Assembly: GCA_021234155.1 (NCBI GenBank)
Contig: JAJEKV010000805.1
Coordinates: 1-64,000 of the forward strand
Direction: 5' to 3'
DNA from: Isoetes taiwanensis
Taxonomy: Eukaryota; Streptophyta; Lycopodiopsida; Isoetales; Isoetaceae
DNA: 64,000 nucleotides
Shown one piece after another: positions 33,801-45,720 of this stretch. Within the stretch, counting starts at the first letter, position 1. Every line of letters starts with the position of its first letter. Position numbers and translations under genes: made by a program. Below the pieces are notes generated by a model, which saw only the letters and a program-made list of their open reading frames with translations, searched no databases and was not told where the DNA came from.

Positions 33801-36800
33801 TCGCACCTCTCTCATTTCCTTTCATTTTTCTGCACTCTGAGTTTTTTTTCCGATGCTCTTCTCAGTATCGGCTTTCAAAATCGACATCCCTTCCAACTCT
33901 CTTCTTCATATCAACTTCATCTTTCAAATTGGCACATAGGCCTACCTTCCTTCAAGTCGATGCTGGTAACCATGCTCCAACCCAAATGGCTTCCCCATCA
34001 ATTGATAATTCAGAAGGTACTCTTGGCTTTACTTTACGGAAAGTTGTGAAGGCTATTGTTTTGTCAAAGTTTTAGGCTAAGAGAGCCACCCGATGTTGTA
34101 TCTTCATAACAAATTTTTGTCTTTCTAATATAACATATAGAGAAGAGACGTTGTGTCTGCAAAGAATCCGGATGGCGGTCAGATGAAGCATATGTTTCAC
34201 AAGAAGATATGTATTTTCCTATAGAATACCCTTTGCAATTTTTTACAACTTTTTTTTTGTCTGGTAATTAGTAGTGCTGGAACTTTCAATCTAGGCCAAA
34301 TCCTTGAAGAAGATAATTTCAAGGTTACAATGCCTGTCTTGCAAGTGGGTCTCACAGCATCCCCTCAAGCCATGTATTCCTGTGGGCAAATTTTTTTTTT
34401 TTAATCCTGGGCAAGCACTTTGAGATTGGTGGAGATAAGAAGAAGAGGAACTCTCTTCTAAGACGTTTCAAGTTACAAAACAATGTTCCGCCATACTCTG
34501 CAGGACAAAGCCTGATAATGAAGGCAGCATACGTACTTTTTTCTGTGCTCTTAGATGAGAAACTAAGGCACCTTTTCTGCTACATCGGACTTGCTTGATT
34601 GTAATGATGAATCATAAATTGGGCTTTGTGGATGTTCTCTCCAATGAATGGACTATAGAGAAGTTAATGCGCACTTTCCAGAGGTACTATGCAGGTACAC
34701 TTTCCATCTTCTACATGACTCTGCAATTATGATGACAGATATCTCATGTTGCCTTGCCTGAAAACCAGGCAGAATAAAAACCAGATAGAATCTGTACAGA
34801 ATTTTAGCAGAAGACTTACTTTGCTAGTCATGCCTGAGGATATAGCACCTGGCTGGAATGTTCAAGAACAAGCGGTAATCATGTTAATGTGAAAGCTTCT
34901 AAGCATCCCTAATCTGTTATGGTCTGCAAACTTGCCCTTGGTGGCCATTATGTTTTGCACTATTCTATTCTGCCTATGGTGAATCCTCCTGGTATGCACA
35001 ATTGTAATTACAATGATGTGGCATTTTGCGGAAGATGAATTTATAGTTGCAGATTAGGATAGCGTATATCTATAGATCATAGAAATAGATACATAGAAAT
35101 AGGCATAGAGGAGTCGTGATCTGCAATTATATAAGCATGTGTCTTCTCTCTTTTGCAGATATGCTTTGCGTGTCCACGAGGAGGCAGCTTGGGATGAAGC
35201 ATCAGCTGGTTTGGTTTTTTTGTTTCATGGCATTTTTTAAAGACACTCAAACGAAGACATTATTGAAGATAATGAATATTGATAGCTATGGAGATCATTG
35301 AACAAGAATGCAGATTTGAGTTTACTGACATATAAATATGAGGTGCTCACTGATATAGTTGTTAAGACTGGTATAGTTGTTAAGACGGGAGATATTGTAG
35401 CTGTGGTTTTGCATAGCTTTGCACGATGGAATGTCCAGGCAGCTTCAAATTTGCATCTATGGTGTTATTTTCAAAGTTGGAAATGCTGAAATGCTGTAGC
35501 CATGTTGTTTTCTTTGTGGAGCAAAGCTTTGCAGCACTTTAACATCTATATTTGTTTTTGGTTTAAGGTCTTGGCTCCTCCTGACATATTTGGTGGATTG
35601 TAGCAACAGAGATAGTTCGCTAACAGAATACAAGGTCTAGCTGGTGTTCCAGCTGTAAAAGCTGCCAACGTAAAGAAAACTACAACATTTTCTTTGGCAT
35701 ATTCTTGCAAGATAAAGGATGCTTTGTAGTGGCCGTGACATTGTTCTTTAGCAGGAATATCAAAGCCTTTTAAATGCTTAAGAGCCAGGCATGCTTCATC
35801 ACATTGGGTGAGTTTGATGTCTTCTTATGCCAAGGACTAGACATGATTATTAAATACTTTATGAAATAGGTGAGTATTTTACTATGTTTTAGTTACAGAG
35901 TATGCCTACAGTGCATCTTTGAATTTGATCCATGTCAATATGCTTGCGCATGAATGTAGTATAGAGTGGGCCTAGACATTTCTTTCTTGCTCTATCTTTT
36001 CTTGCACACTAAACATTTTCTGAATTTTGTCTGTATTGCTTTCCTTATTGGGTTAGAGCATTTCATGCGCTATTGCAGACATCTATTCCAAAATTTGCAT
36101 TTTTTCTCAAACGCATCAAGTTTTCTTAATATAAAATTTTGTATTGCTCCTTTCAAGTTATAGAGGAGAGAAATTTGAGTTTAGGAAATTTAGGTTCATG
36201 GTAAAGCATTAATCCATTTTCCACATTGTGCATGTCTAGAAGGTTTACGTAAGGAATGCTTGATTTTCTGTTTTTAGGATGAATAGATAAGGAAGAATGT
36301 GAAGGATGCATATAATTTCTAAGGTGTGATGTAAGGCAAGTCAAGTTGATATTGTTTTTTGTGAGTTAATTTGAGTTCTGCATTGAACTAAGTTTTCAGA
36401 TGTCATTTCAGGATCTCAATGCTTTTCGGTCAGCAAAGGACTCAAATGATAAATATTATGGATAGCCTTGCAGTTTACCTAATGGATTGTAATGGATTGT
36501 TTAGATGAAGACATTTTTCATGTAAATTGCAGAATTTTATGTATTTGTATTTATCAAGTTTTGTTACAACACAAGAAGATATTGCATGAAAAAATGCGGT
36601 TGTGAGGCAATATCCTAGATTTGTATGCATAATCCTTGCCATGTATGTACTTTATTTAGTTTTGGACGAGCATTGTACTTTGAGACCATATTGCAATCCT
36701 AATTGTTATGTCTATTTCACACGTGTTAACTCTAAAGAATAAGTTGATTATTTGCATGTACGCAGCGGTTATGCGGTTATACGATTAACTTTTACAAGTT

Positions 36801-37130
36801 CACCAACATGTTGCCTTGGTTAACTATTTGTTCTTCCTTCCTTTATCGAGATAACAATTACCAATGATTGCATTTGGCAACGAATTAACCTCAAGCCATA
36901 ATGACTCAAAGGTCTCAAGTACCCATAATTTGAGTCCCACAACTCCATTATGATTTTATCATACAGACATCCAACGCACATCTTATGTTTTTATCCACAC
37001 GTAAAGGCAGGTTAGATGAAATTCAGGCCAGGCAGCCAACCATCATGCGCCACATGGCTACATTTCTTTTAAAGAATGTTAGTTAAAATTTTTCGACGGA
37101 TGCAAAAGTGGCTTTTCTCTTTTTACTCGA
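33801..37130. other. No recognised gene; a few exon-like frames
   Basis: Mostly AT-rich. Open stretches with protein-like content: 33960-34074 (ending LRKVVKAIVLSKF), 34408-34598 (GKHFEIGGDKKKRNSLLRRF) and 35157-35245 (ALRVHEEAAWDEASAGL, preceded by a TTCTCTCTTTTGCAG acceptor). They may be exons of one decayed gene with long introns. I recognise no family. Confidence 0.3.
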
Positions 37131-37136
37131 CCATTC

Positions 37137-37225
37137 AGAGTTTCTACCCGCAATTCCGTTGTTTCTGCCTGCGATTCCGGTGTTTCTACCCGCAATTCTG
37201 CTATTTCTACTCTCGATTCTCTGTT
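37137..37225 (+). repeat. 26-bp tandem repeat, four degenerate units
   Basis: GTTTCTACCCGCAATTCCG-type units follow each other, giving the repeating FLPAIP in one frame. Non-coding as far as can be told. Confidence 0.75.
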
Positions 37226-37436
37226 TTTACCTGCCTGAATTTCATCTAACCTGCCTTCACGTCATGCCAAAGACTCCTTACCTGCAATTCCGGGCTGTCA
37301 AGTGTGCCTCCGTGCTCCGCACGTCGACACACTTTCCAGCCGAAATTGCAGGTAAGGAGACTTTCCCTTATACAGATAAACATACTCAACATACAACATA
37401 CCCAATATACTTCTTCTGCGTCACATGCCTACTATA

Positions 37437-37849
37437 ATAGATGTGTCAAATGCTAATAGTTTTTTCTTACACTCCAACTACAATTGTTATACCCAAACAC
37501 ACATCTTTTGCACCACATGGCCATTACAATTAGACATGTCTACAATGCTAATAGTTTTTTCTTACATTCCAATTGCAATTATGTTTATTACGCATTGGTT
37601 ATGCTATCCAGGACATGACAAACACCAAGTAATGCCAACTCTATGTAATCCAATGCCATCCATACATTCCATCATCCACCCATTCTATGCATTCCACGAT
37701 TCCTACCCAATCCATGGTTAATGCATGACCTCTCTAAACCATGGATACTCCATGAGATTTATGGATACAATTACATCTATAACTCTTTACATCTATCCAT
37801 TCCACATGTCTAGGACTAATGCCCGGCATAGCCGGGCACACGTTTCTAG
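37437..37849 (+). mobile_element. Helitron 3' portion and terminus
   Basis: Ends with a perfect GCCCGGC-ATA-GCCGGGC hairpin (37821-37837), ACACGTTT, CTAG (37846-37849) and T. Same family as 14124 and 15040 on the plus strand and 29950 on the minus strand. A roughly 105-bp internal unit (GCTAATAGTTTTTTCTTACA) is duplicated at 37451 and 37549. The 5' end is not located. Confidence 0.65.
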
Positions 37850-37989
37850 TGTGTTCTACAAAGTTATGGAACACAAGAAGGAAATATCATTGTAGATGGT
37901 TGATAAGGGTTTATGATTAGGCATTTGTGTTGAGTGTATAGGATGCAAGTTCGATCTAAGTCAAGGTTTAATGCATGACTTACTCGCCA

Positions 37990-38206
37990 TCCTCAGTTGC
38001 GACTAGATTATGAGCAGGCAGAGGACTACGCCGAGATGCTCATGGACGCCCTGCCAGCAATTCTGCGGACCCCCACACTAGAGCAACAGACAGACCAGTT
38101 GACTTTGCTATTACGGGATGCAGCGGACAGGTGCTTTGGCAGACCCCCCCGCGTCGCCGCTCAGGGACAGCAACATTTTCACGTAACCGGTGATTTTCAT
38201 AATCAA
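37990..38206 (+). mobile_element. LINE ORF2 internal fragment
   Basis: The frame DYEQAEDYAEML..CFGRPPR..QQHFHVTG matches SDYERAEDYA..MCFGASPR..QQYFRVTG of the LINE at 45985-46170 (between endonuclease and RT). It begins and ends abruptly, so it is a short captured or truncated piece of the same family. Confidence 0.75.
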
Positions 38207-39055
38207 TGATGCGGTCTGTGTTTCAGACGTTCTGATCAGGATGTGCTCTATTTCAAGATAATCCCGCAAAGAAAAGTCGTATTCGTTGTTGCAGATGGGC
38301 TCTGTTCTCTGTTCCAACCATTTAGGTTCAACAATTGGTTCATTGGATGCACAGGCAATTTATACTATCATGGCTACAATATAACAGATGGCACAATGGG
38401 TTTCGCTTCCAAGAAATTACTCGCTATCTGAGGTAACAATAGCTCTTCTCTATTTATGATTGCCTTAAGTGTGATGTTCTTTTTCTTAAAAATAAAATAA
38501 CCATCTTAGTTTTCATCTTAGTTGCTTTGCTTATACTGATTTTGGCATATTTGATGTCTTTTCACAGTTCGTGCATTAGCTTATCAAAACTGCATTATCT
38601 TTTTGCATTTTGTACTGTGTTTGTTTCTTACATTTTCTTGCATGTCTTTTATTGCTCGACACTGACGCAAATGATGGTATTTCAAGACCAAGATTCGTGA
38701 ACAAAGTTCTCAGTTAAATTACCTTAGAGCAACATAACTGGAGCTTGCAAAATCAATGTTGTATATGCAGGGTAAGAACACTTTCATTTACTGCTCTGTT
38801 AAGTCTCATGATAGTTTGATGTTGCCATGTGCCCTTATATTTTTCAATTTTTGAATCTGGTAATTTTTTGCAGGGAAGGGAGAAAAATAGAGGGATGTAG
38901 CTAACTGTGTGATGACCAAGATTGCCATATTGCTCTTTTAGGAAAAGAAATGGCAGCCAAGTTGTAGTTGACCAATACATAATTAATATTCATTTCGAGG
39001 CTGAAGAGGTGTAGTCTATTTATTAGTCCTACTACATCATAGCACAAAAGAGGTA
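38207..39055. other. No recognisable gene
   Basis: A 62-codon frame at 38243-38431 (contains VVFVVADGLCSLFQPFRF) has intron-like flanks but no recognised family. Otherwise AT-rich. Confidence 0.35.
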
Positions 39056-39063
39056 TTTGTTAG

Positions 39064-40079
39064 TCTATATAGTTCAAAAAGGGTATTTGTTATTACTATA
39101 GTCAAAAGCTTTTAAAAAAGAGATTGCCTTATGTTGATACATCTTGGAAAAGTATTCATAGTTTCTGAAATGAGTTTTATCGTTTAGGTTTTTGTCATTG
39201 CATATTTTCTACCAGTGTAAAGTCTCTTTTTTATTTCAATAGTATATAATCAAGAAACAATTATTGGCAGCATGTAGCCACTCTATTTAGACTGGAGATG
39301 CCTGGACACCCTACTTGGAATACATATGCTTGGAAGAGATGGATCTTATTTTAAGGTGGGACGATGAAATGGATAGCTTTTTCTAAAGCACATATAGTTG
39401 TGTCATCAATCTCGCGGCAAAGTAAGGGAATTACATTTCGAAGTGCAAGATAATCTCTAGAGAACTTATCGTTATTCATTCATCTTTGAACTTACATAAC
39501 ACCCTAGAATTTTGAAGCTACCAGTTCGTAGCATCTTTAATGCAATGCTCATTAATGTACACCCCATTTTCCATAGAGACAAAGTATAAAGTATTTTTGA
39601 GCATTGATTGACTATACTCATACCTAGGAAAACTTAGTTTTTTGCAACCGGAATACAAGAATGAGCGTCAGATCTCTGTCATAACTAAATAAACAATAAA
39701 TGTAAAGTCTTAAGAGCAATGCAAAGAATTTGTTATAGCTCACAGTGAAGCTTTAGAGATTCATCTTTGAAGCTATGGGTTGTATGCTATGCTTTCATTG
39801 TTTTCCTTTGCACATGGAATGCTCAAACAATTGAAATTCTGCCACATGGCAGAATTTTTGCATTTTCACGTAATGAAGGGTGTCATGTGGGACAATTGGA
39901 CAAAGGGTGGCCGTATGTCTTCCACACCAAATGGTGTGAAGGACGCTATGTGAAAGAGATATAAGATGTGTTTCGCTCTTTGAAACAGAGTTATAAGATC
40001 TCCTTTAAAACGTGTTGTTGTGTTGCATTTTTGTTTATGCATCACATGAACTGCCCACCAAAGGTGGGCAATTTTCTAG
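39064..40079 (+). mobile_element. Candidate Helitron (about 1.0 kb) at the inner end of the arm
   Basis: The 3' end is textbook: GCCCACC-AAA-GGTGGGC (40053-40069), AATTTT, CTAG (40076-40079), T. The 5' end proposed is TCTATATAGTTCAAAA at 39064, typical of plant Helitrons, but the preceding base is G instead of A. The left arm holds the equivalent element (23721 down to about 22737) with the hairpin partly lost. Internal palindromes ATTCTGCCACATGGCAGAAT (39835-39854) and CTTCCACACC-AAATGGTGTGAAG. No credible coding frame. Confidence 0.55.
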
Positions 40080-41464
40080 TGAACAAATAAAGCAACTATT
40101 ACTATTGAAATCCAAAAGTGGTCCTTAAAAGTGGTCCTTAGTGGTTCTATTCCTTAGAAGGGCCATATGGGTATGTCTTACAAATGTGTACATACATAGG
40201 GTTAACCACGTCTACAAAGAAATTTGGCTGGATTAGAACCTAGCCACATACCACTATAGAAGAAAGGTCATAATTCAGAAATGGACAAGGACATGAAGAA
40301 AGTTGAGCACATTGAAAGGATATTATAAACGATTGTGACTGCAAAACTAAAAAGCAATATGGCTGGATCAAAATAGCCACATAGCTTGTCTGGTATTATA
40401 AAAGAGTTTTTAAACCCCCTTTGCACAGTACCACAACTACAACTTCATAAAGGACAGAATGGAATTTGCCATTAAATTTGGATCGACAAGGGTCATATGG
40501 GTATGTCTTACAAATGTGTACATACAAGGGCTATATGGGTGTGTGTTACAAATGTGTGGTCCTTACAAGGGCCATATGGACATGTCTTACAAGTGTGTCC
40601 ATACATAGGGTTAACCACATCTAAGAAGCAATTTGGCTGGATCAGAAAGGTCATAATTCAGAAATTGACAAGGACAGGAAGAAAGTTGACCACATTGAAG
40701 GGATATTATAAATGATTGTGACTGCAAAACTGTGACCATTTTTTTCATAAATGAGCCAAATAAATAACTTTTACTTATCTAGAGCATTCGAAGGATATTA
40801 AAGGATCGACACAGAAAAGTTGACCATACAACAGCTATAAAGCTTGTCGTGGTATTATAAAAGTTTTTGAAACCCCTTTGTACAGTACCACAATTACAAC
40901 TGGAAATTGGCGTTAAATTTGGATCTACTGAGCTTCATAATGGCCAGAATGTGTTGAATTCATAAATTCAGAACTGGATAGATTCAGCTAAGCTTATGGC
41001 CATGCATATGAAGCAACATTGAATGCTTTATAACTTATGTAACCGATTGCCCTGGCATTCTGTCCAAAACTGGGGCCCTTTTGTAAGCTCAGAAATGACG
41101 AAAAGAACAACTGTTATTTGAAATTCATTCTCGAAATTTGGCACTTCCGTTTTCTGTAAAAACGGGAAAAAAAAAAAGATTTGATCCTTCAACCATTATA
41201 GACAGGATCAATCTGTTCATGATATACAATCTTTTACAGTTACGGGCGGATCAAACTATGTTTATGATCACTTTTAAAATGGCAGAAAAAGGCCATGGTA
41301 AACATTAGACGGCCGTGATTGCCCCACGCCTCCCAGTAATGCAAGGAGAGGAGCCATAGTTCAGAATCAAGCAACGACCCTAAATTTGTATAGGCGTTTG
41401 GGTTCGTTAGGTTGGTGCGTCGGCCTAACTATGTACGGTCCCTTAGGTTGGTGGGTAGGCCTAA

Positions 41465-41740
41465 CTAACTACAGTAACTTTTATTTCTTGCTTTGAAATT
41501 TAGGGGTACAGTAAAACAGTGGCAGTAAAATAGAGAAAGGTGCATGACAATGGGTTCATAGGTTGGTTCTTGGTCATTATCATGTGGCTTTTCGTCTCTA
41601 AATGATGTAAGTGAAGAACAAAACTCGTTTAAACGATTTCTTTGGCCACAAATAACATGTTGTGACTCTAAATAATGCATGCGAAGAACAAAACTCCTTT
41701 GGACGATTTCAACATGTTGTGAACTTGACAATTGCCCCAT
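41465..41740 (-). other. 91-codon frame shared with the left arm
   Basis: ATG-initiated, shares CSSL-SFRDEKPHDNDQEP and FKARNKSY with the 86-codon frame at 20154-20414. The N-terminus differs because the left arm has an additional copy of a 67-bp unit. No domain recognised; may simply be repeat sequence. Confidence 0.3.
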
Positions 41741-42413
41741 GACTTATTTCAACCATAAGCCCTTATGCAGAAGGGATAATGCATTAATGACCACAAACAT
41801 GAATGCGTGAAACTAAATATCTACCTCTTTAATATATATCAAAATTATGTGTGCCCTAAAGTGAAATTGTGATTGAATACCCATCGATATGCTTCTCCTG
41901 TTGCTCAAACGAATGTTCATAATCAGTTATTCAGTTACTCGTTTCATAGGATAAATTTCTTGTAAATTATAAGGTTGCATTGTAAAATTACATAATCTAA
42001 TGTTGTTAGGCAGAAGTTGAAAGTGTGTAAATAATAAGATAGCAATGCATGTTGAGCCTAATAATATCCAAAACATTTTAAATCACTACTGTCTAATATT
42101 TAATACTTGTGGAAAAGAAGATAGGAAAGGGTTAGTTTCCAGAAAGACATCAACACAATAGTGCATTTTGAAGTTTTGGATATACACAATGTTTGGACAC
42201 AATCTAGAAATTGTCCTCAAATATAAGAAAAAGGTTGGAAGGGGACTTAAATAATGTACGATGGCATCATGGTGATGTCACCATTCTACAAACAATGTTA
42301 AATTATTGACAACAATTATTTCCACATAATTAAAAAAAAGAACAAGAAAAAATCTGTATTACATTCATCAAAGATATTTATACAACAAAATTTATACTAA
42401 GCTACCATTTGCT

Positions 42414-42540
42414 ACCTCAGAACCCCTTTGCCAAATGCATGCCCTTCGGCATGATGGTAACCCTCTTCATGTGAATGGCACAAAGATTGGTATCCTGAAA
42501 GAGGGATACCAAATGGACCTTGGCTACCTCCTGTGCTCTT
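42414..42540 (-). pseudogene. Histone H3-like C-terminal fragment
   Basis: The minus-strand frame reads [19 protein letters not shown] then [20 protein letters not shown] and stops. This aligns with the H3 alpha-2/alpha-3 helices. DTNLCAIH and RVTIMPK match canonical H3. HLV before the SLF, and K-M-LA near the end, are closer to plant centromeric CENH3. The final RRIRGERA is absent. The frame continues upstream to 42767 with basic, Ser/Gln-rich sequence that I cannot align to an H3 tail or the alpha-N/alpha-1 helices. It lies in the 0.73-kb segment present only in the right arm. A decayed H3 variant or captured fragment. Confidence 0.7.
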
Positions 42541-43257
42541 TTGAAACTTCCTAATCTCTCTTTGACAGGTGTTTCTTTCTTTCTTGGTGCTTGTTGTTGA
42601 GGATTCCTGAGGTCCTCCTCTATGTGTTCTTGGTTTGTCGCTTGATGAGCCGACGTGTTAGCATGCTCATGTGCCAATCTTCGTGCAGTCTTCATGCTGC
42701 TGCTACAACTTCTTGGTTGGCCTTGTGTGTATACGTCCTTCTCCTCTTGGTTGCAGGTGTTATGCATTATACAAGATAAATATGGGTCTTTATATGTGGA
42801 TTCCTCTTAGCGTAATAACAGGATGCATATGCAACTGAATGGGTCAAATTCATACATGAAGCGTTCTGAAACCAAAGAATGTGTCATTTACAATAAATCT
42901 ACTATTATCTACATGTTTGCTAAAGTGAAACCATAATGGTAGAACAACCATATCCAAACAAAGTCAAAAGTTGGTATCTAACTATATATAAGAGTACTAG
43001 AATTTTTTTATTTTTTTTTGGGAATTATCTGTCTTTTGGAATGCTTTTTCCGGCCAAAATTACAAGCAAAGAAATCGAAATTATTTTGTAAGACTCATTC
43101 TGGCAAAGCCTATTTCGGCTAATGTGAGCTAAGAGCCGCGCCTAACTTGATTGAGCTTCCTTCCTCACTCTCTCTCTAGCGCCCTCACGCCCCTTTACAT
43201 AGAGCCCCCTTGATTGCCCCTTTCTGGCTTTCTCTCTCTAGGGTTTACAATCTCTCT

Positions 43258-43566
43258 CTAACCCCAAAACCCCCAAACCCCCAAAAGGTGCTCTGACTGG
43301 GCGATTTTGAGTCCCTAAATTGGATTCTCGAAAGCACCCTTTTCGTGAACCGAGACCCCTCAAACTTTGGGAACCCCAAAACACCCAAACCCCCAAAAGG
43401 TGCTCGGCCGCGATTTTGAGTCCCCAGTTGGATTCCGAAAGCACCCCTTTCGCCGGTTGGAACCCCAAAACCCCAAACCCCCAAAAGGTGCTCCACCCGC
43501 GATTTTGAGTCCCCAAATTGGATTCTCGAGCACCCTTTTCGCAACAGAGACCCCTCAAACTTTGGA
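43258..43566 (+). repeat. LINE 5' tandem monomers, about 110 bp, three copies
   Basis: Each unit contains AACCCCAAAACCCCCAAACC, CAAAAGGTGCTC, GCGATTTTGAGTCCCC, TTGGATTC and AAAGCACCCTTTTCG. The left arm has only two units (19200-19330). By analogy with L1 5' monomers these may carry the internal promoter (inference). The strand also holds G4-prone GGGGTTTGGGG runs on the minus side. Confidence 0.75.
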
Positions 43567-45156
43567 AGTCATGGCCACGTAAGATGGGCCAAATTGAAAA
43601 CCAAGGCGAGGGGTCGCCATGCAACGGTCCCGATCAGCCATCATGGACGGGGAGAGTCATCCTCCATGAAGAAGTAGGTTCTGCCACGCAAAGGCCCTCT
43701 CGGCCAAGCGGCGGGCCGGAAGGGATTGATTGCTCATACCACACAGAACTCCCCGCCTAGAGAATTGGAGCCACGCCAAAGCGGCCGCGGAAGCCTAAAG
43801 GTCCGTGATTGAGGCTAAAAAGGTTCACCGACCGGGCATGGCGTTGGAGATGGAGTCCCCGGCACCCCACATGTGCTCGAATAAACCGGTGGTCGAGAAG
43901 AACCGTGATCACAGCCCGAGACCGACACATCACGTGAAGATGGCCTTGGCCCGCACACTTCGAACGGACAGCACAGGCCAGTGAGTCACCGACATGCGAG
44001 GCCCGCTTAGACTTTATGTTCATCACTCTCGGACACCATGACACGGGAGAGGGAGCGCATAATGCACGAAGACGATGGTCACTTTGTCACCGGCTTGATC
44101 GTAGGTTGAGGAAGCCACCACCATAGCCGGAGCGCTTGAGCCTCTGCGGCAACCCATCTGCCTTAGGGTTCAGAAAACAATCGGCAGCAAAGAAGCCCAG
44201 GCGCCCGTGTCTTTGCGGGCTGAATGCGCCCCCGCTACCGAGCCTGCTCCTCGGGGTTGCGGGCAGCCATCCATAACGGGCCGGGGTCTCCCTACCGAGG
44301 TTCATAGTCACTTGCGTTAGCCGTGCATGTGAGCGGGATAGCCAGCGTGGCCGGGCCCCCGCAAGACCTGTGCTCCAGGCTTCCAGGGGCGCAGGGCGGC
44401 TGGACGCTACCCCTCGCAGCATACCGGGCATGCATAGAAGCGGAGGAACGATCGCTGTCCCCGCGACTCAAGCCACCCCGCCATCCCGCCCACCACCACC
44501 ACCACCCAAAGCCTGAGGCCGGCCCTCGCCCACCTTTGACCCCGGGCCTTGGTCCGCGAGCCGCATCGAGAGGTCACTAACGTAGTCCGAGGCATGCCGA
44601 AGAGGGAAGGGGAGAGTTCAGCCCATAACATCAGAACACACATTCTCGACGGATGACATGTTCCCTCGCCCGATTCACATTTCCGAAAAGAGGCCGCCAT
44701 GGGGCTCGCTTTCCGGGTCATAACCGTGATTGTCATATTCAAGATTTATGGATGCGCTTGATGCCATATGCCGGCGCCGTGGCAAGATGTTGGGGGACGC
44801 CCCTCAGACGCGTGGACCGGGACCTCACCCGCAAGACAACAGAGGCACGCATGTAGAGCTTGTCGGTCAGAGGCATCCGCCACCAAGGGGTGCGCCGCAG
44901 GATTGTTCGCGGAGGATGCACATTTTCCATGACCAAGCATCGGGCTGCACTCGCTGACCCCCAACCGCAGCTTGAACGTGGCCCCGCTTCCCGCTTCTTC
45001 TACCACAGCCCCCTTCCTCGCCTTCCTACTTCTCGCTTCCCTCCACGACCCACCCTCTCGACCACATCTGCCTCGCTCCTTCTACTTCTCAAACGGCCTT
45101 TCCCGCCCTCCCCAGCGACTCATGTCACAAGATACCACAGGGCCGACAAATAGGAA

Positions 45157-45720
45157 TTGTGCCTCGGGGTGGTCTCATGGAATTGTCGAGGCTTCCCTTG
45201 GCGTAAGGGGCGGCCTCAACTCCATGGCGTACCGATATGGATCCCCATCTTTCTCATGGAGACATGGGAGCATCGGGCAATGAGCTACCTAACCGGGTTA
45301 CCAACATTTCTGCCTTCAATACCCGCAGACAGATGTAGGGTCATGGTGGGGTTGCTTGCTACCACGGACAACCTTGGCACCTTCGGGTTACCCTCCGTAA
45401 TTTCGCATGACACAACCGGTACTTGTGGGTTCGCGGTGCATAATACCGCTGGCAACCCTCTTTTCGGGTCTTTGTTATTTCCCACGCAGAGCATCTTCTA
45501 TCGCAGCCTAACCGATGCGGATAGGATGGACCTTTATGTCGATCTATATGATGACATACCACAAAGACGAGGGTAGGGTCATCCTTCTTGGGGATTTCAA
45601 TGCAACGGAGGGGAGTAGAGTGCCCATGAGACTTGACCCCCTCACCGACGATGTCTGCGCAGCCTTTACGTCCGGCAGAGGCAACTCGCCCACGAGGATC
45701 GGATGATGACAAGCTGGGTC
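45157..45720 (+). pseudogene. LINE ORF2 endonuclease region
   Basis: The exonuclease-endonuclease-phosphatase fold nicks target DNA. LGVVSWNCRG near 45160 is the first conserved strand with the catalytic Asn, FLMETWEH near 45255 holds the metal-binding Glu, and after a frameshift RVILLGDFNATEGS near 45575 holds the GDFN motif. At least one frame change separates the second and third motifs. The equivalent minus-strand region at 16904-17600 is also broken. Confidence 0.75.

Noticed and set aside
39767-39964. 65-codon frame resembling a small secreted protein
   Set aside because: It starts at TTG, not ATG, spans two palindromes, is broken by a deletion in the left arm and lies within a Helitron-like element.
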